From contig NZ_JAFLNH010000003.1 in NCBI RefSeq assembly GCF_018361265.1, forward strand, positions 1-64,000: DNA of 64,000 bases, in the 5' to 3' direction. Below the pieces are notes generated by a model. It ran no database searches, was not told the origin of the DNA, and worked only from the letters and a program-made list of their open reading frames with translations. Each line of letters opens with the position of its first letter. The stretch's first letter is position 1. The translations under genes were made by a program, and so were the position numbers. The stretch is from Mycobacterium sp. SM1. Lineage in GTDB: Bacteria > Actinomycetota > Actinomycetes > Mycobacteriales > Mycobacteriaceae. Of this stretch, positions 28,272 through 37,153 are shown one piece after another.

Positions 28272-29831
28272 ATGTTCGATGGCTCGGTGCCGGCCGGTGC
28301 GGCACTGGCGCACGCCGATGACGCGACGCTGGTGGCGGCGATCGGCGGGTGGGCGCGCGTGGAGGCCGCCGCCTCGGCGCGCCGGCTGGCGGCCATCGCC
28401 GAATTAGTCGCTCGCCGAGTCCAAGGCGGTTCCCCGGAGCGGGGACGATGGTCATGCGATAACTGGGATGCCATGGCCGCTGAAGTGGCTGCCGCCCAGG
28501 GTATTAGCCACGGCATGGCGTTGGGGCAGATGTATCTGGGTGTGGCCCTGCGCGACCGGCTGCCCCTGGTGGGCGCGTTGTTCGCCGAGGGCACGATCGG
28601 GGCCCGGTTGGTGGCGACGATCGTATGGCACACCGAATTGATCAAAGACCCTGAAATTCTGCGGCTAGTCGATAAGGCTCTGGCCGAGGACGCGGCACGC
28701 TTCGGGCCGCTATCTGCGAACAAGACCAGCCAGGCCATCGAGGCGTTGGTGGATCGATATGACCCGGGGGCGTTGCGGCGCACCCGGGCAAACGCGCGCA
28801 GTCGCGATGTGGTGATCGACTGCGCAAACCAGCAGGCGGGCACCGCGGCGCTGTGGGGCCGACTGTTTGCCACCGACGCGGCGGTGTTGGATCGCCGGCT
28901 CACCCAGATGGCCCACGGCGTGTGTGAGGACGATCCGCGCACCACCGCTCAGCGTCGTGCCGATGCGCTGGGGGCGCTGGCGGGCGGGGCCGAGCGGCTG
29001 GCCTGTTGCTGCGGCAACGCCGACTGCCCGGTCGGCGCCGGCGGTCATGAGCGGGCGGCGGGGGTGGTCATCCATGTCGTCGCCGAGGCCTCGGCGCTTG
29101 ACACCCGCCCTGATCCGCACATCTCGGGTGAGCCGCCCACGCCGCGACCCATCACCCGCGACACCCCGCTGGCTGAGGCGCTGGCTGCCGACCCCGAACC
29201 CGATCCGCCGGTCGGCGGGTCCACACCGGCTGCCGTGCTCACTACCGGTGGGGTGATACCCAACTCCTTGCTGGCCGAGTTGATCCGAAGCGGTGCCAAG
29301 CTCCGGCCGGTGTGCCATCCCGGTGAGGCGGTGGCGCCCGAGGCGGGTTATCGCCCCTCGGCCGCGCTGGAGCGGTTTACTCGGTGCCGGGATATGACCT
29401 GCCGATTTCCCAACTGCGATCGGCCCGCCGAGTTCTGCGACGTCGACCACACCATCCCGTGGCCGCTCGGCCCGACCCATCCGTCGAACTTGAAATGCCT
29501 TTGCAAAAAGCATCATTTGCTCAAAACGTTCTGGACCGGGGTGAACGGATGGTCCGATCAGCAGCTGCCCGATGGCACCATCATCTGGACATCGCCAAGC
29601 GGGCACACCTACACCACTCGCCCGGCAAGTCGCCTGCTGTTTCCCGCCCTGTGCCTGCCCACCGGCGAATTGCCTGCGACCCCAACGGTCTATCAACCGC
29701 CGCGTGACCGCGGGATCATGATGCCCAAGCGTCGCCGCACCCGCGAACACGACCGCGCCCGCCGCATCGACGCCGAGCGGGCACTCAACGCCGCCCACAT
29801 CGCCGAGCGCAACCACCCGCCACCCTTTTAG
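28272..29831 (+). CDS. DUF222/HNH endonuclease-domain protein of the 13E12 repeat family
   Basis: 519 residues from ATG 28272. The N-terminal DUF222 region ([31 protein letters not shown]) is followed by a variable Pro-rich segment and a C-terminal HNH-type module: [30 protein letters not shown], then [12 protein letters not shown], with paired Cys and His residues that should bind metal. These proteins are repeated many times in mycobacterial genomes (REP13E12) and mark phage integration and rearrangement points; activity is unproven. It stands among insertion-sequence remnants. Confidence 0.88.
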   Translation: MFDGSVPAGAALAHADDATLVAAIGGWARVEAAASARRLAAIAELVARRVQGGSPERGRWSCDNWDAMAAEVAAAQGISHGMALGQMYLGVALRDRLPLVGALFAEGTIGARLVATIVWHTELIKDPEILRLVDKALAEDAARFGPLSANKTSQAIEALVDRYDPGALRRTRANARSRDVVIDCANQQAGTAALWGRLFATDAAVLDRRLTQMAHGVCEDDPRTTAQRRADALGALAGGAERLACCCGNADCPVGAGGHERAAGVVIHVVAEASALDTRPDPHISGEPPTPRPITRDTPLAEALAADPEPDPPVGGSTPAAVLTTGGVIPNSLLAELIRSGAKLRPVCHPGEAVAPEAGYRPSAALERFTRCRDMTCRFPNCDRPAEFCDVDHTIPWPLGPTHPSNLKCLCKKHHLLKTFWTGVNGWSDQQLPDGTIIWTSPSGHTYTTRPASRLLFPALCLPTGELPATPTVYQPPRDRGIMMPKRRRTREHDRARRIDAERALNAAHIAERNHPPPF

Positions 29832-29941
29832 ACCGTATGTGGTGACTGCTCGCGGAGTGGAGTAGTGGCTGGCCGGGGCCTCGCTCACGCAATCTCGTGG
29901 TTACCGAGCGCGGTTTTATGCTCGGCCTTTCCGACTGGGTG

Positions 29942-31283
29942 TGAACCGTCCCCGGTTTGATGCACACCTCGTTACGGGTGACCGGTGTGCTTCCCGGCCT
30001 GGAGTCGAGCGCCCCCGCGGGTGGGATGCGACCCAGGCGGTGCATCAGCCTGGCGTTGTTGTACCAGCTGACCGTGCGGCGGTTATGTTCTGCAGGTCGG
30101 CGAGGGTACGGATCGGGCCAGTGCGAAACGGGGAGCCTGGCCGCACGCACTCTGTTGTGTAGAGCCCGATCGTGGTCTCGCATAGCGCGTTGTCCAGGGC
30201 ATCACCAACCGTGCCGATCGACGGAATCAAACCTTCCGACATCAAAGTGTCGCCGTAATGTAGTGCAATGTACTGAGTTCTCGCATCACTATGATGAATC
30301 GTGGCGCAAAACGGATGCCCTTGACGGGCGCGGAACGCCGCGGCGTGGCGCAGGGAGCGCTCGAGGAAGCCGGTGTTGTCTTTGGTCATCGAGCACTCCC
30401 AGCCGGGGATCAGCCCGGCGTAGGCGTCGACGACGAACGCGGTGTAGCCGAACCCGCCGGTGTCGAGCGCGACGTAGCTAAAGTCGGCGACTTCCAGTAG
30501 GTTGGGTGCGGCAACGCGCCACCGCCGGCCCACCAGGTCCGGCGCTCGGGCCGCGGCCGAGTCGCGCTCGGTGGTACGCGGCGGGCGGCGAGCACGCATC
30601 ACACCTTGCCAACCGTTGTGGCGCATGATCCGTTCCACCGTGCGCCGGGCCACCGGGATGCCTGCCGCTGCAGATGCGCCCACATCTTCAAGCTGCCGTA
30701 GAGGCTCTCTGGTGGGCGTTTCCCGTCGGCGTCAGGCTCGTAGTAGCCGGCCAGGATCGCGGTGATCGTGGTGTCCCACAGGGCCCGTTTCGACGGCGCC
30801 GAGAAGCGGTGCGCCCAGTGGGTGCGCGGGGCGATCGCCACGCCCTGGATACCCAGGGCGCGGCAGACCGCTACGACCCCGAACCGCTCCTGGTGCGCCT
30901 AAATCAACGCACAGATCAACGGCGCGGGTCGCACCCGCACGAAGAAACTTGCTGCGGCTTTGAGTATGTCGATGGCCTGCTCAAGTTCTTTGTTCTCCTT
31001 GTTCTTCCTTCGGAGCTCTTGCAGCTTCCGGCTCTGCTCGGTGGCGACCCCCACCGCTTCACCAGCATCGATCTCGGCTCGGCGTGCCTACTTGCGTAGC
31101 GTCTCGCTATGCATCCCCAGCCGGCCGGCGATCGCCTTGAGCGCCGCCCATTATGACGTCGTAATCGTCGCGGTGTTCGCGCACCAACAGCACGGCCCTG
31201 GCCTTGATGTTCTCGTCGTACCTGCTCGGCATCGCGCCATCCATCCCAACAAAGGAAGTGCGCATAAAACCGGGGACGGTTCA
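29942..31283 (-). mobile_element. Degenerate IS3-family element with intact terminal repeats
   Basis: Left terminus TGAACCGTCCCCGGTTTGAT and right terminus (reverse complement) TGAACCGTCCCCGGTTTTAT match closely over 1342 bp. Inside, on the reverse strand, are orfA pieces (QELRRKNKENKELEQAIDIL, about 30903-31100, with a TAG where Trp is expected in RK*ARRAEID) and orfB pieces (30599-30841, 30045-30683 with VADFSYVALDTGGFGYTAFVVDAYAG, and a C-terminal piece near 30000-30110 containing WYNNARLMHRLG). The frames are broken several times, so it is dead. Confidence 0.7.
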
Positions 31284-31632
31284 ATCGAACAACAAACCGG
31301 TAGCATTCACCACACGGGTGCCCTTTCTCTGGGATCATCGTCGCCTTCCACGAACACGATTATCCCTTGCAGGAAGGGCACTTCCGCGCTACGACGCGGC
31401 CCCCAATCCATACCGGCTGAAAAATCAGGGTCAGACTTGACACCCGCGTCGACAACCTCGACACGCTCACCAACCGGGACGATTCGGTCAACCGGAAGCG
31501 GGGGCCCGGCGACGGCCGCGACGCCTGCTTCCCCTGCCTGATTGACAAAACGGATTACATATCAAAGCGTGTCGAGCAATTCCTGGTGAGGCTCTTCGGA
31601 CGCGTTGGGTGTTACCGCGGCCCTACCCGCCG
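31284..31632. other. Gene-free stretch after IS3 remnant
   Basis: No reading frame here has recognisable domains or a plausible ribosome site. I see no hairpin, repeat or operator; it is probably degenerate sequence left by IS activity. Confidence 0.4.
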
Positions 31633-32112
31633 TTAACCGGCCGGCTCCTTCGACCGGGGTTGAACCTGAACGTCGACGTCAACGCCGTGTCGTACGCTTT
31701 GCGTGACCACGCAATAGTCCTCGAATAGCTCCAGGCAGCGACGCACCCGACCGCTGTCGGGGTCGTCGACCTGCGGCTCGATCTGTACCCGTAGCCGGCC
31801 GATGCGAAGTCTGCCGCTCTCGCTGCGGGTCAAGGAGACGCTGACCGTGGTTCGCATCCGGTGGACCGGAACCCGGGCCCTGTTCAGGCAGAATAGGGCG
31901 CTGGCCGAGAGGCAGTTTCCCACCGCCGCCGCAAGCACGCGGGACGCGTTCGGCCCGTTTTGCTCGCCCAGCGGCGCGGGCTCGTCCATGACCAGGGTTG
32001 ACACCCCGGGCAGCCCGAAGTCCACGCGAAACCGATAGCCCTCCTCTAGCTCCATGGTGATCGTCGCGTCGCTTTCCTCGTTAGCGGCGCTAGCTGCGGG
32101 CTGGTTTATCAT
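31633..32112 (-). CDS. OsmC-family thiol peroxidase-like protein
   Basis: About 159 residues from ATG 32112 (starts at 32118 and 32127 are also possible; GGGGG precedes 32112 at good distance). The OsmC/Ohr fold is indicated by EGYRFRVDFG, DEPAPLGEQNGPNASRVLAAAVGNCLSASALFCL and the C-terminal FEDYCVVTQSVR. The two conserved cysteines of OsmC enzymes (in GNC and DYCVVT) are present, so organic hydroperoxide or sulfur-linked peroxidase activity is plausible. It is divergent from the methyltransferase gene with a CstR-like palindrome between them. Confidence 0.82.
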   Translation of the reverse strand: MINQPAASAANEESDATITMELEEGYRFRVDFGLPGVSTLVMDEPAPLGEQNGPNASRVLAAAVGNCLSASALFCLNRARVPVHRMRTTVSVSLTRSESGRLRIGRLRVQIEPQVDDPDSGRVRRCLELFEDYCVVTQSVRHGVDVDVQVQPRSKEPAG

Positions 32113-32266
32113 GCCCATCCCCCGCATAACTGCGGCGCCGGTGACGCGTGCGCAGCCCGGCGATAAATGCTGCCGTCGCCCGTCACGGGCGAGCTACACG
32201 GCTTTCTTTTCGACCCTTTTGACCCGTTTGACCGCTGCATGACCCGCCTACCTCCTCGTCGTGTTG

Positions 32267-32282
32267 ACACCCCCAGGGGTAT
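32267..32282. promoter_or_regulatory. CstR/CsoR-type palindrome between osmC and methyltransferase genes
   Basis: ACACCCCCAGGGGTAT, one of four 16-bp palindromes of the form ATACCC-N4-GGGTAT in the window. It is in the 416-base divergent gap (32113-32528), about 155 bases from the OsmC start and 247 from the methyltransferase start. Nothing else is recognisable in the gap. Confidence 0.55.
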
Positions 32283-32528
32283 ATGCGTTTAGCGTAGCGG
32301 CGGGCGGCAGCGGTGGGCGGCAGTGTCTTCGACAAGTATCGTCGGTGCACCCGCCGATGTGGGCTTTTTCCGGGATTCGTGGTGAGTGCCCGGTGGTGAT
32401 CATGAAGCAAGCAACAAGTAGGGATACCGGATGGGGTATGCTGGCGGCGATTTGGCCGCCGGTGCCGGTGGATATCTCTGGCGATTTCGCGCGAAGTCGA
32501 ACGCGCGCTGGCTGGATTGGAGCGACGC

Positions 32529-33170
32529 ATGGACGCGCAAGCCTGGAATTCCCGCTACAGCGACGCCGAGCTGTTGTGGGGAGCGCAGCCCAACATGTTC
32601 GTGGTTGCCGAAATGGCGGCGACGCCCCCGGGCCGGGCGCTGGACGTGGCATGCGGGGAGGGCCGGAACGCGATCTGGCTGGCCAGCCGTGGATGGCAGG
32701 TGGTCGGCGTCGACTTCTCGGCGGTGGGACTGGAGCGGGCTGCGCGGCTGGCCGACCGCGCCGGGGTTGCTCAGCGGGTCGCGTTCCGGCTCGCCGATGT
32801 GGTGTCCGACCCGCTGCCAGCCGGTCCGTTCGACGCGGTGATCGTTGCGTACCTGCAATTAGCGGCAGGACCGCGCCGCGTGGTGCTGCGCAAGGCGGCC
32901 GCCGCCGTTGCTCCGGGCGGCACGCTGCTGGTGGTGGGCCACGACAGCACCAACATCGCCGAGGGGACCGGCGGGCCACAAGATCCCGCCGTGTTGTTCT
33001 CCCCGGCCGATGTGCTCGCCGATCTCGTGGGCCTCGATGGGCTGGTGGTGGAAAAGGCCGAGCGGGTCCGCCGCCCTGTGCCGGGCGCCGACCGGGACGC
33101 GATTGACGCCCTGGTGCGGCTGCGGCGCGAATCACAGTCGGTAGGGAGCCGGGAACGATCAACCCGGTGA
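32529..33170 (+). CDS. Class I SAM-dependent methyltransferase
   Basis: 213 residues from ATG 32529, with GGAG 6 bases upstream; a TTG four codons earlier is possible. Motif I LDVACGEGRNAIWLA and motif II VVGVDFS define the SAM site, and FDAVIVAYLQL and GGTLLVVGHD complete the Rossmann-like core. The overall look is that of small thiol or tellurite/thiopurine-type methyltransferases (TehB-like), but the substrate cannot be told. It may belong to the redox regulon through the upstream palindrome. It ends 74 bases from the convergent tgs1-like gene. Confidence 0.85.
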   Translation: MDAQAWNSRYSDAELLWGAQPNMFVVAEMAATPPGRALDVACGEGRNAIWLASRGWQVVGVDFSAVGLERAARLADRAGVAQRVAFRLADVVSDPLPAGPFDAVIVAYLQLAAGPRRVVLRKAAAAVAPGGTLLVVGHDSTNIAEGTGGPQDPAVLFSPADVLADLVGLDGLVVEKAERVRRPVPGADRDAIDALVRLRRESQSVGSRERSTR

Positions 33171-33243
33171 GTGGCGTTGGCTGGGTCGCAACGGGATTGG
33201 TTGACCCGCAGGCACTGGCCCGGACGTTCGCCCGCCCGTTGGG

Positions 33244-34644
33244 CTACGCGGCGCCCGTTTTGCGCCGGCGTTTGCGTTGGCGGGTTCGGCTGGCGGCCGC
33301 CAGCTGCGCAACTGCGTGCTTGATACCTGCCGCGAGCGCATCGGCATCGGGCGCGGTGTCGTAGTCGGCGGTGATGCCGAACACGAAAATGTCCGCGTAG
33401 CTTGCCATCGCTATTCCGGTTCGTAGGCCAAGAGCGATCGGCGGCACCGGAAGCACTTCCAGCACCTCGCGGCCCATCACCGTCAGCCGGCGGCGGGGGC
33501 CGGGCACGTTGGTGGCCAAGGTGACGACCGCACGTTGCGGGAGGTGGGTCAGCAGCCGAATCACCCACGCCGACAGGGCGAACGGGATGGCGTTAGCCAC
33601 CGAGACGATTACACTGCCGGCTTCGCGCTGGCCGCTGGTTTTGGCTTTCGCCAGCCGGGAGTGCACGAGCTGCAACTGCCTCACCGGATCCGCCTCATCA
33701 ACGGGAAGCAGCGCCAGCATCGCCGAAGCTCGGTTGTCGGTTACCGCCAGGTCTTGCACCGACCGAACCGACACCGGAACGAATGTCCGCAGCGAGTCGT
33801 GGCGAGGCTGCTCACCGCGGTTGAGCAGAATATTGCGGTAGCTGGCGGTGATCGCCGCCAGCGCCACGTCATTGAGTGTCACATCGAACGCCCGGGAGAT
33901 CTTTTGCATGGCGGGGAGCCCGACCCGGGCCGCGCTGTAACGGCGCATCGTGCTCACCGGCCCGGTCAGCGACGATTCGGGCGGTGAACTCAGCAGGCCC
34001 GTCGTCAGCTCGGCCGCGCCCTCGGCCGCATGTTTCACTGCGGCCGCCGTGGTGAGCGCGGTGTGCCAGGTGTTGCCCAGCCAGGTCAGCGGGTTTGCGC
34101 TAACCCGGGGCAGATCCGCCGCCGGCCTCGGCCGCTCCTTGGCGGCGTGAATATCTCGTGCAAACGTTTCACCGCCGCCCTCATCGCTGAACTTCGCCAG
34201 GATCTGCGCCGTGGCGATACCATCGGCGATACAGTGGTGGAGTTTCGCCAAGATGGCCCACCTGTTATCGGCGAGTCTTTCGATGACCCAGCACTCCCAG
34301 AGTGGGCGTTCGCGGCCGAGCCGATGCTGCATTAAGGTTGCGATCAACCGGAACAGTTCGGCGTCGTTGCCGGGATCTGGCAGTGCCACCCGGTGCACGT
34401 GATGTGAGATGTCGAAGTGCGGGTCGTGTACCCATTCGGGCGGGCTCAAGTCGAGCGGATGGGTGTGCAGCATCTGAGTGAGACGGGGGACCGTTTGCAC
34501 CCGTTCGGACAACGCGGAGACCAGTGCGTCGTAGGGCGGCGGCGGCCCCGCCAGGATCGACGCCGCCCCAATCGCCAGGCTCACATGCGGATCGGAGTCC
34601 TCGGCTTCCAGGAAGCTTGCTTCCAGCGCCGACAAGTGCTCCAT
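33244..34644 (-). CDS. tgs1: Wax ester synthase/diacylglycerol acyltransferase, Tgs1-like
   Basis: 466 residues from ATG 34644; the protein aligns from there with Tgs1 of M. tuberculosis (MEHLSALEASFLEAED against MNHLTTLDAGFLKAED). The acyltransferase motif HHxxxDG is present as LHHCIADG, and NDVALAAI and ATNVPGP are family hallmarks. The enzyme esterifies diacylglycerol with acyl-CoA to make storage triacylglycerol in dormant cells. A DosR box lies 34 bases upstream. A start five codons earlier (34659) is possible but less like the family. Confidence 0.9.
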   Translation of the reverse strand: MEHLSALEASFLEAEDSDPHVSLAIGAASILAGPPPPYDALVSALSERVQTVPRLTQMLHTHPLDLSPPEWVHDPHFDISHHVHRVALPDPGNDAELFRLIATLMQHRLGRERPLWECWVIERLADNRWAILAKLHHCIADGIATAQILAKFSDEGGGETFARDIHAAKERPRPAADLPRVSANPLTWLGNTWHTALTTAAAVKHAAEGAAELTTGLLSSPPESSLTGPVSTMRRYSAARVGLPAMQKISRAFDVTLNDVALAAITASYRNILLNRGEQPRHDSLRTFVPVSVRSVQDLAVTDNRASAMLALLPVDEADPVRQLQLVHSRLAKAKTSGQREAGSVIVSVANAIPFALSAWVIRLLTHLPQRAVVTLATNVPGPRRRLTVMGREVLEVLPVPPIALGLRTGIAMASYADIFVFGITADYDTAPDADALAAGIKHAVAQLAAASRTRQRKRRRKTGAA

Positions 34645-34677
34645 CGCCTCACTATGCACGCCCGCCCGGGCGCGTGA

Positions 34678-34697
34678 GCAGGGCCGGAAGTCCCCAC
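34678..34697 (-). promoter_or_regulatory. DosR box upstream of tgs1-like gene
   Basis: The reverse strand reads GTGGGGACTTCCGGCCCTGC, matching the DosR consensus core GGGACT-N3-GGCCC. It lies 34-53 bases before the start at 34644, the usual spacing for DosR-activated promoters. Confidence 0.78.
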
Positions 34698-34942
34698 GTC
34701 ATGGGCCGAAGGGCGCTTCAACGATGCCCAAATCCGCTCGAAAGCGTCGAGCGGCCCCCGGGAGGGCCCAGCACATGATCGCCGTCCCCGCTACGTCGAC
34801 GTGCGGCCGCCTGCATCGGTACGCTGCGCAACGCATCCAGCGCGACGGGAATAAGCCAGGTGGAATGTCCTTACCTTCTAAGTGATGCGCTAATGCCGCC
34901 GGTTTACCTCCGGTAACACCGCCGCCCCAGAGAGGACACACT

Positions 34943-36217
34943 ATGAGCACGGTCAAGCCGAATGTGGTGGTGCTGGGCAGCAGCTTCGCTGGGCTCACCA
35001 CCGCGCGTTTCATCCGAGAGCACGCCGGTGACAGGGTTGATCTTGTCGTTGTCGACCGCAACCCGTTCCTGACATTCGTGCCGAACATCCAGATGGAGGT
35101 CCTTGCGGGGCGCGATCCGCTGGAGACAATGCTGCTGCATACCCCGGCCATCCACGCAAAGGACAACACCACGTTTTTAACCGCCGAGGTTGTGGGGCTT
35201 GACCCGGATGCACGTCGGGTGCAGATCGTGCCCAGCGACCGTCCCGGTTCGGCGGTGGAGAGCCTTTCTTATGACTACCTGGTGATCGCGCTGGGCTGTC
35301 GGCTGGCCTACGACCAGATCGACGGGTTCGGCGAGCACGGTGACACGGTCTCGAGCGGCTTTTACGGCAATAAGCTGCGTCGGCGGCTGGCCGCCTATAA
35401 GGGGGGCCCGATCGCAATCGGCTCGGCCCGGTTTCATCAGGGTCTGCAGGCTAAGCCGGACTGGCTGCCGGTGGGCTTGGCGGCTTGCGAGGGCCCGCCG
35501 CTGGAGTTGGGCCTGGCGATGGCGCACTGGCTAAGCAGTCATCATCTGGGTGACGCGCATAAGATCACGCTGTTCACCCCGGCGGCTATGATCGCCGAAG
35601 ACGCCGGCGAGGCGATCATCACAGCGTTTCTGGAGATGGCGGCACAGAGGGGTTTCGGCTATCTCAACAACACCCAGGATGTGCGGCGCCTGCACGCCGA
35701 TGGCATCGAGTTTGCGTCCGGCGCAAGCCTGGACGCCGAGATCAAGATCGTCATCCCCGACTGGGTGCCCCACCGGTTTCTCCTGGGGCTGCCGATCGCC
35801 GACGAGCGGGGTTTTGTGCTGACCGATCGCCGGATGCGCAACCCCGCCCATCCTGAGATCCTGGCGGTCGGTGACGCGGCCGCGATCACCGTGCCCAAGC
35901 TCGGCAGCCTCGGTCACCAGCAGGCTGAGATCGCTGCCCGGCAGATCGCGATCGAGGCTGGGGCGCTTGGCCACGACGATGCCGGCCCCGAATATCAGCC
36001 TGAAATCCTCTGTTTCGGCGATATCGGAGGCCATCAGGGTTTTTATATTCACTCCAACACCTGGTATGGCGGGGCGATCAGCGTGTTCAAGATGGGTCAC
36101 GCGCCCTACGCGATGAAACTGGCCTTCAAAGAGATGTACTTTCGCACCGGCGGCAAACCCCCGGCTTTCGGGGTACCGGCCACCCACCTGCTTATGGATC
36201 ACTTCCCCGGCGAATAA
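34943..36217 (+). CDS. FAD-dependent oxidoreductase of the sulfide:quinone reductase type (copy 1)
   Basis: 424 residues. N-terminal FAD motif VVVLGSSFAGLTTARF, YDYLVIALG, and the second FAD signature PEILAVGDAAAI identify the two-dinucleotide-binding oxidoreductase fold. A cysteine in LAACEGPPLELG occupies the place of one redox Cys in SQR/flavocytochrome-c sulfide dehydrogenase. The second redox Cys is less clear (candidates in YLVIALGC and EILCFGD). It probably passes electrons from a sulfur donor to quinone, though an NDH-2-like role is an alternative. GAGAGG precedes ATG 34943. A weak TTACC-N3-GGTAA palindrome lies about 27 bases upstream of the start. Confidence 0.75.
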   Translation: MSTVKPNVVVLGSSFAGLTTARFIREHAGDRVDLVVVDRNPFLTFVPNIQMEVLAGRDPLETMLLHTPAIHAKDNTTFLTAEVVGLDPDARRVQIVPSDRPGSAVESLSYDYLVIALGCRLAYDQIDGFGEHGDTVSSGFYGNKLRRRLAAYKGGPIAIGSARFHQGLQAKPDWLPVGLAACEGPPLELGLAMAHWLSSHHLGDAHKITLFTPAAMIAEDAGEAIITAFLEMAAQRGFGYLNNTQDVRRLHADGIEFASGASLDAEIKIVIPDWVPHRFLLGLPIADERGFVLTDRRMRNPAHPEILAVGDAAAITVPKLGSLGHQQAEIAARQIAIEAGALGHDDAGPEYQPEILCFGDIGGHQGFYIHSNTWYGGAISVFKMGHAPYAMKLAFKEMYFRTGGKPPAFGVPATHLLMDHFPGE

Positions 36218-36237
36218 CCCACGGGCCCGTCAATGGA

Positions 36238-36258
36238 CACCCCGCGAAACGCGGGGAT
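36238..36258 (+). terminator. Hairpin after flavoprotein gene
   Basis: CACCCCGCGAAACGCGGGG forms a GC-rich stem with a three-base loop, followed by ATTT. It lies 21 bases after the stop of the SQR-like gene and probably ends its transcript. Confidence 0.5.
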
Positions 36259-36305
36259 TTCAGGTGCGCGATCCGCGCCGTGGATTGTCGCGCGACCGGA
36301 GGGGC

Positions 36306-36500
36306 TCAGCCGACCAGCGCCCGGGCCGCTCTTCCGATGCCCTCTGCTGCCGTTGGGTGCTGGTCGGCGCACTGGGCCAGCTCATAGGCGCTGAGCCCCG
36401 CTGCCAGCGCGTCACCGATCTGGCCGATGAGCAGGGCGGCGTCGACACCCGATGAGATGCGCCCGGCGGGGACCTCGATCGTGCTGTCGCGCAGGGACAC
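36306..36500 (-). CDS. Short protein or remnant resembling a disulfide-reductase C-terminus
   Basis: 64 residues from a GTG at 36500. The sequence VDAALLIGQIGDALAAGLSAYELAQCADQHPTAAEGI resembles the dimerisation-domain end of pyridine nucleotide-disulfide oxidoreductases (His-Pro-Thr then Glu), but the catalytic and FAD parts are missing. It is either a remnant of such a gene or a small independent protein. No convincing ribosome site. Low certainty. Confidence 0.35.
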   Translation of the reverse strand: MSLRDSTIEVPAGRISSGVDAALLIGQIGDALAAGLSAYELAQCADQHPTAAEGIGRAARALVG

Positions 36501-36637
36501 GAGGATGCGCGGGCTGGTTGTGCCGGTACCGGATGGTGTTTAAGTTAGCCACGTGACTGCCACCAGAAGACACCGGGTGATATTCGAGCCTCGAGGCGTG
36601 GCTGGGCGCCTTGCCCCGAGGCTGGATAAGCGTGACG

Positions 36638-37060
36638 ATGTCCGTGCCCGACGAACCCGTAACCATCCTGTCGGTAAGCGAAAGCTGGAACCTGCTGGCC
36701 AGCGTGGCCTTGGGGCGTCTTGTCACCAGCGCCCAGGGCGAGCCGGAGATCTTTCCGGTCAACTTCGCCGTGCAGCGTCGTACGGTGCTTTTTCGCACGG
36801 CGCAGGGCACCAAGTTGGTCAGTGCCGCAATCAACAATCGCGTTCTGTTCGAGGCCGACGATCACGATAGGGCCGAAGGCTGGAGCGTCATCGTGAAGGG
36901 CACGGCCCGCATACTGCACACCGTCGAGGAGATCGCCGAAGCTGAGCGGGCTCACCTGCTGCCGTGGACGGCGACCGTAAAGCAGCACTACGTTCGGATT
37001 CTTCCCATTTCGGTTACCGGTCGCCGTTTCCGATTTGGCCCCGAGCCGCACCCGGAGTAA
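36638..37060 (+). CDS. Pyridoxamine 5'-phosphate oxidase-fold (PPOX) protein
   Basis: 140 residues from ATG 36638 (GTG 36632 also possible). VPDEPVTILSVSESWNLLASVALGRLVTS, GEPEIFPVNFAVQRRTVLFRTAQGTKL and VLFEADDHDRAEGWSVIVKGTARIL match the FMN/F420-binding split-barrel family. DosR-regulated proteins of this kind (for example Rv3129) exist in M. tuberculosis. Substrate and cofactor are not determined. It is followed after 93 bases by the fatty-acyl-AMP ligase gene on the same strand. Confidence 0.78.
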   Translation: MSVPDEPVTILSVSESWNLLASVALGRLVTSAQGEPEIFPVNFAVQRRTVLFRTAQGTKLVSAAINNRVLFEADDHDRAEGWSVIVKGTARILHTVEEIAEAERAHLLPWTATVKQHYVRILPISVTGRRFRFGPEPHPE

Positions 37061-37153
37061 TGCGCCGGGCGGCGATCTCGGCCATGGTCCAAGACCGTGC
37101 CGGCTTGCGGGTCATCGCCACGGGCGGGACATTGTCTCTTAGAATTCTCATAC

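Noticed and set aside
27719..28945. Reverse open frame of 408 codons across the 13E12 gene start
   Set aside because: Antisense shadow of the 13E12 gene and of IS1380 and intron debris; no motif or ribosome site.
34904..34916. TTACC-N3-GGTAA near the first SQR-like gene, considered as a fifth CstR-type site
   Set aside because: Shorter arms and a different spacer from the four good sites; too weak without a genome-wide comparison.
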